Part shown: one piece after another, positions 45,154 through 59,599 of the stretch
Numbering within the stretch: the stretch's first letter is position 1
How the letters are laid out: each line of letters opens with the position of its first letter
Source: Bugulina stolonifera
Lineage: Eukaryota; Bryozoa; Gymnolaemata; Cheilostomatida; Bugulidae
Reading direction: 5' to 3'
DNA length: 64,000 bases
Assembly (NCBI GenBank): GCA_935421135.1
Contig: OW285194.1
Location: 9,470,376 to 9,534,375 of the forward strand
Notes under the pieces: generated by a model
What the model was told of the DNA's origin: nothing
The model's database searches: none
What the model saw: the letters and a program-made list of their open reading frames with translations, nothing else
Program-made: the position numbers and the translations under genes

Positions 45154-48100
45154 TTAATAGTAACTACCATTAGTTCCCTCTCTCCATGGCGTTAGGTCCA
45201 TTCTGGAGATCTCTCGGCAGTCCACAGGTCTATTTCTGTTAGACATGCAATAGATAGTATCATTAGCACACCACAAAGCAAAACTATGATGTCACCACTA
45301 ACTTTCTCCAACAATTTTTATAGGAAACATTTCTCATTTATTCTAGAATTTTTTATCGTGCATGATTTATGTATCCAACAACTTGTAGATATTGCAAATA
45401 TGATGCATGATAACACCACAAGTACATGTACTTACAATATTATAATGTGTAATGAAGCTATAGATTCTCATTCATTCTGCAGTTATCTTCTCTTTATTTA
45501 ACTTTAAAGATGCAATAGAAGACAACTACTGAACAAATTATTCGTATGTCTATGCATTATATTAAAAGAGCTTACCCTGGAACGTCAGCGACCAAGATCT
45601 TCCTCCTTACTCTAACTCTTGGTACATTGTTACAGTACAATGTGGCCATTGATACCTTGCGGATTTCATCCAGTTGAGCTAAAAGTGACAAATGGGAAAT
45701 GCTCTCCGTAATGCAGTGTATAAAATAATAATAAATACATATTTTATAATGTATTTCATGCAGCCAGTCAAAAAGAACACAATGAGGTGATAATTCAGCA
45801 CTAGGAGGGTAGAGAGATGAAAGCCTTGCCTGTCGAGATTTCATCAGAATGTAATTATTATTATTTTATAATAGTGTATTTATTTTATGCAATATTTTCT
45901 TGCAAGGAAATTTATTTATGAGAAACCATACATGTGGACTTGGTTTAAATTTTTGTGAGCATAACCCATACCTCGCTACAATAATTTCATGTTTCAAAGA
46001 TTTTGCACACCCTAACCAGTATTGTATTACACAGATTGGTGAACGAGATTGGTGTATGTAAAGCGCAGAGTTTGTTGCACCACCTACCATTTGTGAACTG
46101 AGTTGTGCGATCGTTTGTCTCGTGCCAGAATCTATCTCCAAACTTCATTCGTCGAAATTGAATACCAACAATGTTGGCAAACGTTTCCCCAACGACACCA
46201 TCTGGGATGTGAATCTCGGAAACACCTGCAACAATAAAATAATTTGGTCTAAGTTGCTGTCAATGTGTAATATTGCGCACACGTACATAGAGTGCGCTTT
46301 GCAATTACTCGAAAAGTACAATCACTTTTATATCTAGGTCAGGCTTTAGATGTGCTAGTCTTAAATCAACCTTGCAAATTAATTATTTAAAAATTAAATC
46401 TCACTTTTAATTTGTGGGAACAAGTACTTTAAACGTGCCTATTTCATTGCTGTAAATTTTTGTAAATGTTATCATATATATATTGTACTGTATATAAATT
46501 TAGTGTCAGATGAGTGTGTATGCTATTATTCGATCTCAGTGATTGCTCGACTTAGGAGTCTACTCCTTTTTACCTCCTGGGAACATTTCAATGTCATCAG
46601 GTGTGGGGTAGATGGAGCGAAGTTTCCTCACTGTGTCTGCCGTGTGTGTCCTTCCTTCCATCTCAGCGTATGTCCTATAGACTCTTAGTCCAAAGTATCG
46701 TCTGAGAAAGCAACAAAATAATGATAAGTACATGTAGATCAAACATGACATCATCTTTCAACAAAATACTGAAAATTATGTCAAACATCAATCAATGGCT
46801 TTTATAATTAATGTGACGAATCGACTATATTACCAAAAATTTTACATGTTTTTACTTAGGTGGTTGCCTATATTATAGCAGGCACTTATTTATATACATT
46901 TAAAAACAAAGGCCTTTGGGATTTACAATTGTATACATGCAGTGCTAAATTGACAAGAAAAATACAGGAGTGTTGCTCATGCTTTATCAGGGTTTTCAAC
47001 ATTTAGATGAATGATTTTATTTATGCACTTCTAGGAGTAGAAGTAGCAGTTAAAAAGTTGCATAATGAACCAAAAATTTTATTGCAGAAAAAAGTGCAAA
47101 TTTTTATTTTATCTTGCATAAGTCAGTGTGACAACTACTAGAAATTATTACATCCACTAATGCTGCATTGCAAAAATATTTAGAGTTGCCGGCTCTTGGT
47201 GTTTCATGATTCACATGTGTATGTAACACTAGTTTCATGCTAAAAGGATTTATAGACATTCAAGAGAAGATAACTACATCCTGATAGACAAATGGGAGTA
47301 CTGGTGACATTAAACTAGTACTGTATGTCTACGGTGCACTTAAAAAAAGCAGTCAGCAATCAACCATAGATGTATAACAAAGCACTTGGTAGAATGTACA
47401 TGCACTTGTGACTACCAACCTAATTTCGTTGTAGCTGGGGATACCATGGTCACGACCCCTCTGTATGTTGAAAGCAGGAAGATCCAACATAATACCAAGA
47501 AGATCATCTCTAATCTGTAGAACATATCAAAGTGTCTATTCGTAACAGAAACTAACACAATATATAATACTTTACTTAGTCTTATATATTCACGGGTACA
47601 TAGTATTCGCTATTGGTGATCAGTCTGTACCCTCACATACTGTACATCGACACTATGATATTACACTTGTCCATAAGATTTAATTGAAATTTAGTTGCTT
47701 TAAACTGAATGTACATTTTACATATTTTCTTTTTTTTGTTATTTTCGCCCATTCAAACACGTACATGTATATTCTCGTACTGTGCGTAGACGTAGATGCA
47801 TAAGCATAGATGTATACACATACACCCACACACTTGTACCTACATCGTACATGTAGGTACGTACACATACACATAAATATACAAGTGCACTTGCAGCTTC
47901 ACATCCACAAAATGCTAAAGTCTGTGCTCACCCCTTCGGAGAAGAATCGATCCCTTTGCTCCATGTTATCTGTGGCCAGACCATTGAGTAACGCATCATT
48001 TCCTGTTATTATATGCAAGAGTATAATTGATATACACGTACTAATGAATATGAGTTACTTTCAAATACGGTTCTAACTATAATACCCAGTTCCAAGAGCA

Positions 48101-51100
48101 TACGCGTACGTCATGTGTGATAGCGATGACATATCCTTCATAATTAGTTAGCCCTGTCATATGACATTCTACTATGCAACAAAAAATGTTATTTCAGATT
48201 AATTAAATAACAAATTTTTTGGTTCTAAGGAAGAGGCGGTGGATGCTACAGTTTGACTAAATCAAAACCCAGCTAATTACACTACACTACTACTTGAGTT
48301 GGGGATTATAATGTAAAATTAATAAATAATATTACATTATAATAATTCAGAGGAAACAAGGTGATTGACCATTCAGCTCTCTGTTGTGAAAAAGCACACT
48401 GTCATTGCCAATACCTTCTTGGGCGTAATACAAATAACAACATACGCCTAAATTTCCTGTATGAAAGCAACCAGTACTTACCAAAAGTGGCGACTGTTTT
48501 GAAGGAATCGAATATTTCCTTAAGATCCAGTTGTCTACTAAAAGTACCGAATGTCTGTCTGATAGTTGAGTGACCGAACCTGAATGCCGCTGTTGAGAAC
48601 TCCGTTCTGCGAATACAATAACTCATTCTACATTCTTGCCATAAAGATGGGAAAGTAATGTTATTCAGCAATGGTAAAGCAACAATCAACAGTAAACGCT
48701 GGTCACACAGTAGACAATTAGATTGAGCATTGCTGTCAATTATTCAGTCTGCTGAGGGATAAGCAGCCCTAATGTCCTCAATTGTATTAAATGCTAGGGG
48801 TCGTTGAGAAATACACGTAGCCATTGACCTGCGACACATAGTAGTCAAAGTTTAGGTGAACATAATTGCTAATACTTACACAACAGAGGGATCTATACTT
48901 GATGAGTAGCCAGTAAACCTCTGATTGGTTGCTAAGGTAAGATCGTACTTGGTCATAAACACTGGTCCTAAGACTTCTGGTAGGTATTCATTGTATACTA
49001 TCCTCTGCATGATGGCACCCATTATCTTCCTGGCTGTCTGCAGAAATAACAATAAATCTGTAGATATGTGGAATGATGAGGATAAAATAATAATATTATA
49101 GGTGACAGTTTATACAAGGTACTTGTTATCCAAGATACCGTACTATGAGAAGGTGTGTCACAAGAACATATTTCTTTGAGAGCAGAGAGTCAACCTAAAA
49201 CTGGATAACTTGAGGTTGAATTAAATGAATTTTTATGATATACTTGATTGTTTTATTATTCCAGGAGACAAAACTAATTGTCTGACTGTTGGATGCAAAT
49301 TTTTCTGCTCACCTAGATTCCAGCTATTTCTTGCAATCGCAGCTAAGCGATTAGAATACAACTATTAGAGACTATATTTAGCCTAATGGCCGCACCTCAG
49401 AGACACTAGTGGTCTAGGAAAATCATTTATATGCAAATATTTGTGGGGTTCACATACATCATTCATACCAGGTATTATTATTTGGAAGTTAGATGTTCAC
49501 AGTATCACAGAGGGCGGATAATAATAATATAGTAATTCTATATCATACTTGTGTGAGTGTAGAAGAATTTACCTGGAAAAGTCGCTCATCCGACCAGCTT
49601 GGATTGAATCCCTGCAGTGTTCTCACTATCCTGTTATGCTCTCTGAGGAATAGGGTGTGTACGCTAGTTAGTCCAGCTAAGTGAAGATGATTATAAATAT
49701 TACATGTCTGAAAGACGTGCTCTTCCATATCTTGAAACTATATTTACTACATTTTCTGTATACAATTTTCATATAGTACACTTGCTGACCATGCGACTGT
49801 GATTTGAGAATTAAGGGTAATATTAGCAAGAATTTTGCTGAGCTGTAAAACGCAGACTACAGGTACTCACATGGGTGCTGGGGTTGAATACAAAGTGATC
49901 AATCTCATACTTGGTTCTTTACGTATATAGTGTAATATAATTCTTTATCATTTGCTATTACACATAATTGCCACCATGTTACTTTACATAACTGTAAGTC
50001 TATGAATTATTATGTTTACATCTCTGTGAGCAGTATTAGGGGTTGTCTTACCTTGTTCACTAGTCCTGGAATCTCCTGCAGCAAACCTGCACTCCATGTT
50101 ACTCTCAGCGAAGCAGTTGGAAGGGTTGTCTCTGCGTGGTGGGAGACGCTCCTCATTATTTACTCCCCTCTGTAACACCATATACAGATGAGATGGAATT
50201 TCCACAAAGTTGAGAAAGCTATGACTCAATTAAAGCTGTGTTTTAGTGATCTAGAATTAAACTCTAGATTGTTCTAAGTCAATATTTATGAGAATATAAA
50301 TCGTTCAGACTACAACTCTCTAGATCTCAGCAGAAGAGATATTGATCAGACTTACAGATATCCTGAGCCTTCCTCCACGGAATTCTCTAAGAGAATTGGA
50401 CCTGGTGAGAGTGACTCCGTAGACTTGAGATGCATCGACGTACGCTGTCAGGTCATTCAGCTGGAACAGAACTCCTGGAAAAATAATATTTGTGCATTAT
50501 TTATTTCAATAACCATTAGCTGAAAACTGCTTTGTTAAATTAATAGTGTCAATTATAGTTCAAATATGTGCACGATTGGGGATGCACTTTCGAATAAGGC
50601 CAAGAGATAAAACCAACTATGTTTCTAGCTAGAAACATGGAGATGTCGCATTCTATATTGGTTGAGTTTAAGGAACCCTTTTCTTGTTTCCGTTTTTGAA
50701 GCGACATGGAGAGAGGACAACTTCCAAAATGGTAAAAAATATGGTAACAATATTATGTTTACAATTGGCTTTTGTACCAGATACAGATGAATTCAAAAAT
50801 ATTCAAAAGCTATTTTTATCAAAAAAAAATGCAGAATGAGTCACCATATAGCTTTATTAATTACATTTATTGTGTAGCTGGTGTTAAGAATACCTATAGG
50901 AGATAGTTAATTTGCAAGTTGTAAAAGTAATCAGCATACAATGATGCCGATGTCTACGTCTATGTCTGTGCCTATTTCCTGTGTCACATTGAAGTGTGAT
51001 AATATCATAATATGAGATAAAATTCAAAGCTTTCAGGGTTAAAATGATAAGATTAATCATACATCTGTTGTAACAAAAATAAGAAGAGAAGATAACTTCC

Positions 51101-54100
51101 AATGTTAGAGCTACATATTTTATAATTTCAACATTTTAATAAGGTAAAGTACTTAAAAATCTTTAGGGTTCACTTTGTCGCTGGAGATCATAGCATGGCA
51201 TGCAATGTACATGTACTTACGAGGTCCATTAGGGAGTCGGGGTGCAGGTGCGGATCTGACGAAAGGCATGCAGTCAGTTGGCAGTACGGGATCATTTGGA
51301 GAAGGGATTATGAAGCACATCCTAGCAGCTCTACTTACTCTTGCTGCTCTCGCTGCAGTGTCATTGCAGCACAAAGCCCTGAAGTGTTATACACAAGCAT
51401 GTATAAGCAAAGTTACAAACTTCTTAAAAATGGTCCATGGCTGCAAATTTTCACCAGTTGAGTACACCAGTTGAGAGCGTATAAAATAACACCAGACTTG
51501 GTAAATGCTTACAATATTTTTAGTATTGTCAGACTGTGCCTTTCATATTTTAGAATTTTAGAGCGTAGTCCGAATTTAAAAGATGCTTCCGAATCCAATG
51601 TTTTTCGAATTGTGCTTAGCGATTTCTTGAACATCCAATCACACACTTAAACAGGAGGCATTGAATAGCGGGTCGCCTTTATTTAGTTGTTAAAGCTGAA
51701 CTTGTTGAAAGTTTTGAGATGAATAACACGAACGGACGGAATTTTTATGGTAATAACAACAGATATGATTATTATATTTATTGTATTCCAGGGTACACTA
51801 TTCTCTTCTACTGCTCTGTTGCTATGTTACACTCGCAACCAGGGAAAAAAATCATACACAGCATTCCTTCTGTTACCAATGGAGAATTATTACATTGAGT
51901 AAAAAAACCTGCACATTAACTCATCAATCTCTAAAACATGATTTATTTGACTAGTTATTATAGCCAATGGCTGAAAATGGTACAATAGAACCACCGGTAC
52001 CTAGAAGAATGGTTGATGTGGATCCTATAGTAAATCTTCCTCAGATGTGTTACATGATGTACTTCGGAAACCGTACTAGTTCATATGAAACTGTATACCA
52101 TGTGTTTGTGTATTTATTAACTGCAGACTGTATAGATACTGATTTTCTCTACCACATTGACTATGGTACTCAATCAGAATCTGTTTGACAAAAGTGTAAC
52201 CGAATCGAGTCATGAACCAAACTCGGCTAGAGTTCTATGTAAAAACTAAACCAAAACTGAGAGAAGTGCAAATTCGATCCAGCAATATGTTAAAGTACTG
52301 GCATTGTAACTTTATTATTATTTATGTATGCATGATATATGTAGTTCTTTTATTCCTAACCAGTTCATAAAGAGGGAGAAAATATGGGCAAGTGACGCAA
52401 TCTGACTCATAGTTAAAAGAACCGTTGCAGTAGCAGTCAAAAATATTCCTTATATCTGAAACTATAGCCCCTCTATTACTGAATCTATTGCATAGCCTTG
52501 CAGTGTAGTACTTAGTGCTTACCTAGGACTCTCCTCCTCTCCACCCTCAGCGTTAGCCTCAGGACTCAAAGTGATGTCATGGTCAGTGAACTGTCCAAAG
52601 TTCATGAGCATGTGAGAGTGTCGGGAGCTAAGGTTAGAGGTTGTCTCGTGAATGACAAGAGAGACTTTACGTGCTGATGGAAGAACACCTTGGGATCGGA
52701 AGAAAGTCTTTGTAGGCGTCTCGATACCTGTAGCAAGGATTGACATTGTTATGATACCTGATGGTATATTATGTTGATACCTGATGACACACACATGTAA
52801 TATGTGGATACCTGATGACATATATACTGATACCTGATGATACCTTTCACACATTTGACATTATTTGATAACCATGTTCCCTAATGTAATATCAAAGCTT
52901 GAAATAGTGATGTAGAATACTCCATGGAGTGAAGAGGAGACACATATTTATTACTCTCCTCCAATATTCCCGGAGAAAAACTAAAGGGGAGGTACTTACC
53001 GTCTTCGTATCTGTTTGTCTTAATAAGTCGCTCCAATGGAATTTTTGCAGCACCTCTCAGGGGGTCTACGAGGTTGTTACAGGTTCCGTTGATTCTTCTA
53101 AATGTGGCCTGGGGGTCACAGTTCTGTGGGATGGTGTATGGATTCAGTAATGCTACATAATAGAACCAAATATGAAAAGCTGAGAACTGCTGCATGCCGT
53201 TTACATTGTGCCATAGGCTTTAATTATCAAAGAATTTGACATCTCACCATAATCCATGTAATGATGTACATTGTACATGGACGCCTAAAATAATGTTGAT
53301 AATATCTAAAAATATTCTGTTTAATCCAGTAGCATGCGGTCAAGATACTATGCCAATTATATTATAGTCAAGTTCATAATCATGTCGGTGTTAATTTACT
53401 ATATGTAAAAAAACATTTATAAGCGCCAACCTCTACTGCAATATTTACAGCTTTATGGAGATGACAATAACAAAACACAAATGGACAATCCTTGAAGTTA
53501 CCATTTTAGCTGTTAGAGTTTCCAGCCATCAAAGCAATAGCGTAATGTTATTAATTACACCCCTCTACTTGGTAAATCTAAATAAGGTTGTTGTTATGCA
53601 TTACGACCATCACCAGTGTTAGTGATGACATACATGTATATACAGTACATTCACCTTATATGTGTGTAAGTGGCTATTGATTCAATATTTTTCTACTAAA
53701 AAGTTCAAAGTTGGTATGAATACAGGAAAATTTAAGCTTTTAGGTTCCTAATAACAACCACGATATACAAGTCATGTAGCCTGCATGTGCCTGGTTGCAC
53801 CAATAAATCTAATAACCACTCACAAGTATTCTACTTGCACTTGACATGAGGGAGTTTCAAAAGTTGGGGTGGGGTAGGGCGTAAAGAGTAGGGTGTAGTA
53901 CTCATGGGACACGTTCAATTAGAGACACAGGGCAATTATTTCCTCACCATCTTTGATTTCTAATTACTGAATTATGAGCCCTTCCTACGACCACCAGTGC
54001 CACCAACAGAAAATGAAATTCTGAACCAGACGACATGCGCTCTCCAGTTAGCTCACATGTTTGGAGAAGCTTGTTATGAGACAGCAGGGATAGTCAGCAG

Positions 54101-57100
54101 CACCAATTTATATGTTACTATATACATGTATATCTGTACTTACTGTTTCTTCTGCCAAATCTGCTAAATAAATAAAATACACAAGTTATTGTACCACAAT
54201 ATCATGATATAATTCCATATGGCAAAACAGCCTTATATAAAGACAGGACGGCGTTATGCTCAAGTTATTCTTATAAAAACACCATTTTTTGTGATAATTT
54301 TCATCTTGTTGCTAAAAACGGATGGATGACTAATTGACTAGTGGTAAGGATAAGTAAGAAAGGTAGCAAACTTGTAGAGATTTGAGGTAAGTACATGTAA
54401 TAATATATCAAAACATAATAAGAAAATGACGATATTATAGCATTTAGCAGAAAAACGTGTAAAAGTCGAGAGGGTAATTTATTATTCACGTGACTGTCTA
54501 CAGTGTTATAAGAATCCACACAAAATAATTATAATGTTGAACTGGATGAAAGTAATGAATAATGAACTGACTATTACATACACTTCCTACTTTGAAGCAT
54601 GATTAATCACTTCCTAAAATTCTATTAGTGATTGGCTAAATGATATTTTTAGGGCGTGGACAACTAGCCATATCATCTTCTGGTTTGACCAGGGAAGAAG
54701 GCCATAGCATTCATTAATAATTCATCTAAAAGATACAGCTCCTAGCTGTGTTAAGTGATAAATCCTGATGATACATGGAAGGAAGTTCAAAGAAAATTGT
54801 TCACCGTCAGAGTTTGCCATTGCACAAGTAAATGTGTGGCCATCGTAAGTCCTCGAGTTAATAATAAATTATTTTAATTATACTCGAACATTAGCACACA
54901 CTTTAGCTATTCCAGGGGTCAAACATTTTTCATAAAATAGATTTTATTAATCCTGTCAAAATTATAGTCATATTATTCAAATTATCAAATTGAAATTTAA
55001 AAGCAGAAATTGGACAATAATTGATTTTGTACGCAATTACACTTTGCAGTATATTGGGCTGCTTCTAATAAGTAGACGACGTGAATGACTTTTTGACATT
55101 TTTTTGGTTTGGAAATAAAAAAACACTTGCTTCACCTCAGGGTGGTCATGTATAGCCTCCACGAAGAGAGAGAGCTGTCAGTTGCCATAGAAATAGCAGG
55201 ACACACTGCAGCATATAATTTTACAACTGATTGTTCAGTACACATTGGTTTGCTATGTCAACCAATTTACTAGGATTACGCAATGTTTGGCCCGCGGGTA
55301 GATTGAGGTCGCTTCTTTGCATGCTGGCTGGGATGTGAACGTGATTCAAGAGCAAACACCAAAAGTTAAATTTATTAGTAAAATATTAAATTGCACTTAC
55401 CTTTCATCCAACTGTGCCCTAGACACACGCGCAAAGTTAGCCAATGAAAACTCTGGACTATCAGCCGAGTTAACAGAGAGATGTATTCCATGCCTCATGC
55501 TAATCAGTGTGGCTCTAAAATAACAAACTCAAGTTTACATGTTTCGTTTCAAGTTTTCCTTGCTTCGTTTTAAGTTTTCCTTGCTTATAATACATAGTAC
55601 ATAGATGTTTTAACTCGGCTATATTATGCAACATTTCTAATATTGCAAACATTCAGAAAACAATAATCCTTGAACATTGAAACCTTTTATTGAAAGACGA
55701 GTATACGCTACATGCATGTACACTGTATACATAATCTGTATCCTGTATAGAGAGAGAAGCCAATCAGAGCCACAGAAATACTGACAAGGTTGTCAGTGGT
55801 TTTACCATGCACAGTGAACGTGATATTGAAGCATAATATTGCCATAGTGTAGAAGCTGAGCATAGATATGACATTATTCCATTATTGATGCGTTTTTCAC
55901 TGCAATCGCTACAATACATATTACCCCATGTATCATTGGAGAGCCTTCTCTTTATCAGATTTGGTTGGAATGTGGTGAAATTTGCAGCTATATATATCAG
56001 CTCTGGGGCCACAAATTACCAATCTAGCCAACTAATAGCATCGCAATGTATTTTTGGGTAAACTGTTGACAGCCATTGAATAAATTTTAACTTTAATCAA
56101 TTTTAATTAAATATTCAAAGAGGATGACACTCATCGAAGCTTTATACAAATTCATTAAATAATTGAAAAAGGTTTATTTAATTTCCTTCTGCACCAGATA
56201 TCCGAACAAGAAATGCAAACAAAATTTGACTTTTTTATATGTACTCGAGTTCAAAAACCATCTGTAAGCCTTGCCTGGTTATTACACTCATAAAAGCTGG
56301 TGATTGTTTTCAACTATTTTCCTACCATGTTACCAGCATGTTTAGTTAACCTTCCCTGTTCTCTACACAGAGATAACTCTAAGCAGCAGAACTAGTAATT
56401 AGCTTGTTCTTGGAAAATGTACTAATAAATGACGATTTTTATTGATAAATTATACACTGAGGGTGAGTAATGAGGTCATAGGGTGTCGTTATACATTTAT
56501 TAATGTACTGTGTAGTGACATCAGAATGTGTTCAGTATACCTAGCAGCTAATTATCAAATTTTGACATACATGTACATGTACATTTAGGTGTAGAATTAC
56601 TGGAAAAGGAGCAGTGAATAGATCTCAAAACTATTGATATATTCATACCATGTAAAAGTGAAAGTAGAAATAGTCGCAGATTGTTCATAAATATATATTA
56701 ACCTAAATGTATTTTACATGTTATCCATTGATATGGAGAGGATGATGTTCATGATATGTTTACTAAAATAACTAATCTCGCAAAAGTTGGTTAAAAATTA
56801 ATTCTTCTCTACTCTGAATTTCTATTCCATCTTCTCAGATGGTCGCAGGTAGAATGTTTCCGCAGGTAGAATGTTTCCGCAGGTAGAATGTTTCCACAGA
56901 TAATACTTTGGGTTATTCAGAGAGAGGCTCACTGAGTGGCACTAGACAGTACACAAATAGTTGAAAATATGGTAGCTGGTCACAGTAGCTTTAATTAAAA
57001 ATATACAGCTCATATCTAATACCTAGAAATGGTCCAGATTATGATAAATTTATACAAGTTTTACTGTTTCTTTGTGTTAGAGACCTGTAGATGTCCAACT

Positions 57101-59449
57101 GCAGGTAATTAAACAGCCTCATTAATTTGGCTTAACATCAAAATGAAGTGTGATTTAGTTATTTTAAGATCAAATTCATTTTTGTGGCCTTTAATGCATT
57201 AGGTCAAGTGGTGGAAGATAATAAATTATACTTAGATATACGAGTAGAGTATTACGTGACTGAACTAGAGAGGAATCTATGTATGTGCAACCAGTTAATT
57301 CAACAACTCATGATCTCTGTAGATGTTGCCCTTCATGCTGCCGTGTATAGGATTTGATCATGTGACCTTCAGATCAACCAATCAGTGGTCCAGTTCAGCA
57401 GGGGAGCCATTCACACCATACTAAGATTGGTATGTCTGTATATATGTATTTAAACTATGCCCATTCTATGTCCCAAAATATACAATATGTAGGGTGTAGT
57501 AGGTGAGGGAAGACAATGCAATAATTATAATAACCAAGAATGAATAATAAGCTATACAATAATGATTTATTATGAATAATAATTTGACGTAGATCTTAGA
57601 TGTCAGATATTATGAGATGTTGAATATTCAAGTTCATCCATTTTAAAATGATAAAAAGAAGAAAAAATGCCACTGCACTAATGGGATGTAAAAGTGTAAA
57701 AAACAGTATGTCTAGCTGTTGACAGTTTTTGATCTGTTGTTAGTAAGAATGGCAGGCTTCTTCTAGTGCTTGGTACGCTCTGCTGCCAGTGGCAGCTTGT
57801 AGTGTTACACTCCTATTCAGCAAGCTTACTTATGCATAAGTATGTAATGTTGAGTGTGGCGTATGTATAGAGCAAACTCTATCCTATGGCGAGGAGAAGT
57901 AGTCAGTAACCTGTCTATGTAGTGACACATTGAAGCACAAGATTGCTCAGTGTAATGTTTTTTTATGTTTTATCTACAATGTAGATTAGCACTGTGTATG
58001 CGACTACCTCTCACTTCATTAGCATATATTCAGATGACCATTGCGACGGTTTGACCTACTCACTGATGAAACTAAAGAATGCTGATAGAACTAAAGAACA
58101 CGGCCTGTCCTGCGCTAATACATGATAATGACATGTAAATGTATATATAATGTTAATTTTTTGGTGAAATATTTTGGTAGCTAGTAATTCTCCCATGGTA
58201 TGGAAGTGCACGATATTCCCATGACCCCCTTGCTTATAAATGCTTGTAAATATAAATATAATATAAAATGCTTAGAAATAATTATTGCATGTTATAATAG
58301 TCTCTGTATGAGAGTCTACTAACAGGTAAAGAACTTCTGTTTTAGCAGATTTACATGTACATTGTATCTTACGACAATGGTTATACTAAAATGCCATCTG
58401 CTGCGACTCACCCATTAAAACTAAAGTTTCAACTTGACAAGAAAGTCTAAAATTGAAATGCGAGTATTTTAACCACTGAATTGGCTATTCTAAAAGAATA
58501 GGCGTACCAATCAGAGATTAAGTGGTTTTGACAAAAGCTAGAGGTGAGCCAAAGCTCAGAATTTGATTTCGCATATTTAGAGGCACGTGACTATACTGGA
58601 AAACATTTTTTGCTTCAGTATTTTGAAGACTTTCAGCTTTTTAATCAATATTCGTAACGCAGTGACAGGGATTTGACACATATTGATTATTCAAGTGTGC
58701 CACTGAGCTATAAATAACTATGAAAACGCTGGTGTGTTTTAATTTTGTGACAGTGAAGCCGTGTTTACCACTCTAAGCTCCTTGCAAAGGACGCGTAGCC
58801 TCAGAACTGACCTATTACATATATTGTAAAATCTCTTTCCATCAAACCTGTATCATGTTGAGTTGAAACATGTTTTATTGTGTCTTTCTTAATCACTTCA
58901 TTTGGCACATTAAGAAATAATGTAGAATACTTTATATTAAACAAGATGGTATGTAATGTCTTAGCCTTAGATTAGAGTCGCGTAATGGTGAATATAGGCG
59001 AGGTGAAGCAGGAGCTTAAAATATGTGGTAGGAACTACAGTATGACTATTGTTTACTATTAGATTTGTCATGGTGGTATGGGATAGTATTAGATAGCATG
59101 GAAGTGAAGAGAGGCTACACATGTAGGAGTTTATCATATATTAGTAAGTACTGCTTTGTGAGGACTCAGTGATGGAGCATTACCAAGGTATCGAGGATAA
59201 CGATGCAGGCGGTGAAACTAGAATACTTCAATAGTGAAAACGGTGAATAGTTTAAATGTAGATTCGTTCATTGAGTCAGCCAATGTAAGATCATTATTTG
59301 TTACTTTATAAAAAAGTCAGCACTAACTCTGAAGTAGTATTTGAGGTTACGATAATTCTATGAGTAGTTTCTCACCTTGAAATGGCTAATAAAGTCAGCA
59401 CCAATAGGCAGGGAAATAGCGCCATGGCCAACCTACTACTGGTAGACAT
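45154..59449 (-). CDS. Secreted animal haem peroxidase 2
   Basis: Seventeen exons: 59376-59449, 55401-55514, 54144-54163, 53000-53152, 52523-52727, 51221-51378, 50356-50474, 50052-50169, 49573-49676, 48880-49037, 48482-48606, 47932-48002, 47420-47514, 46574-46701, 46088-46225, 45576-45678, 45154-45235. Phases fit throughout; 654 aa. It starts with a signal peptide ([16 protein letters not shown]). Catalytic motifs are intact: distal His in [15 protein letters not shown], calcium loop [20 protein letters not shown], proximal His in FRFGHSTI, and [10 protein letters not shown]. It ends [20 protein letters not shown] plus six residues, the normal family length, without a basic tail. Exons 7, 9, 10, 12, 13, 15 and 16 have exactly the lengths of their peroxidase 1 counterparts (119, 104, 158, 71, 95, 138, 103 bp). 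Exon 3 is a 20-nt micro-exon. Candidate poly(A) signal on the minus strand at 44705-44710. Confidence 0.92.
52722..52845. repeat. Repeat copying the exon-5 splice acceptor
   Basis: On the minus strand, CATCAGGTATC-like words recur four times (plus-strand GATACCTGATG at about 52753, 52776, 52807 and 52829) immediately upstream of the true acceptor of exon 5, which reads CTACAG/GTATCG. Spacing alternates between about 30 and 22 bp. Confidence 0.75.
56844..56895. repeat. 17-bp tandem repeat, three units
   Basis: CGCAGGTAGAATGTTTC starts at 56844, 56861 and 56878; the last unit changes at its end. It lies within intron 1 of peroxidase 2. Confidence 0.9.
58650..58716 (-). mobile_element. Possible tRNA-derived SINE head (diverged)
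   Basis: On the minus strand it contains TAGCTCAGTGGCA, a good A box, and GTCAAATCCCTG, a weak B box, 30-40 bases apart. No cloverleaf can be closed. Confidence 0.3.
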
Positions 59450-59587
59450 GTTGAAGCACCTGTCTTATCCTGTCCTCCAACTTCTCTGGTCTCAACTGCC
59501 TATCTAGCCGTCACTGTTCCAGTAGCACCTTGCAGTACCTTTCAGCTTCTGATAGCAGAATGGCACCTGCCACGCCTACCTCGAGAC

Positions 59588-59594
59588 ATTTATA
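59588..59594 (-). promoter_or_regulatory. TATA box of peroxidase 2
   Basis: TATAAAT on the minus strand (within TTGGTATAAATGTCTC), 139 bp upstream of the start codon, followed by a GC-richer leader. The distance allows a transcription start near 59560. Confidence 0.6.
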
Positions 59595-59599
59595 CCAAA

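Larger units (their letters stand above)
55515..59375 (-). other. Intron 1 of peroxidase 2
   Basis: About 3.9 kb, AT-rich. Contains a 17-bp tandem repeat at 56844-56895 and a diverged tRNA-like segment near 58655-58715. No exon recognised. Long first introns often carry enhancers; none can be assigned here. Confidence 0.6.

Noticed and set aside
51967..52188. 73-codon plus-strand frame ([10 protein letters not shown]...)
   Set aside because: It lies in a peroxidase 2 intron without splice context or family motif.
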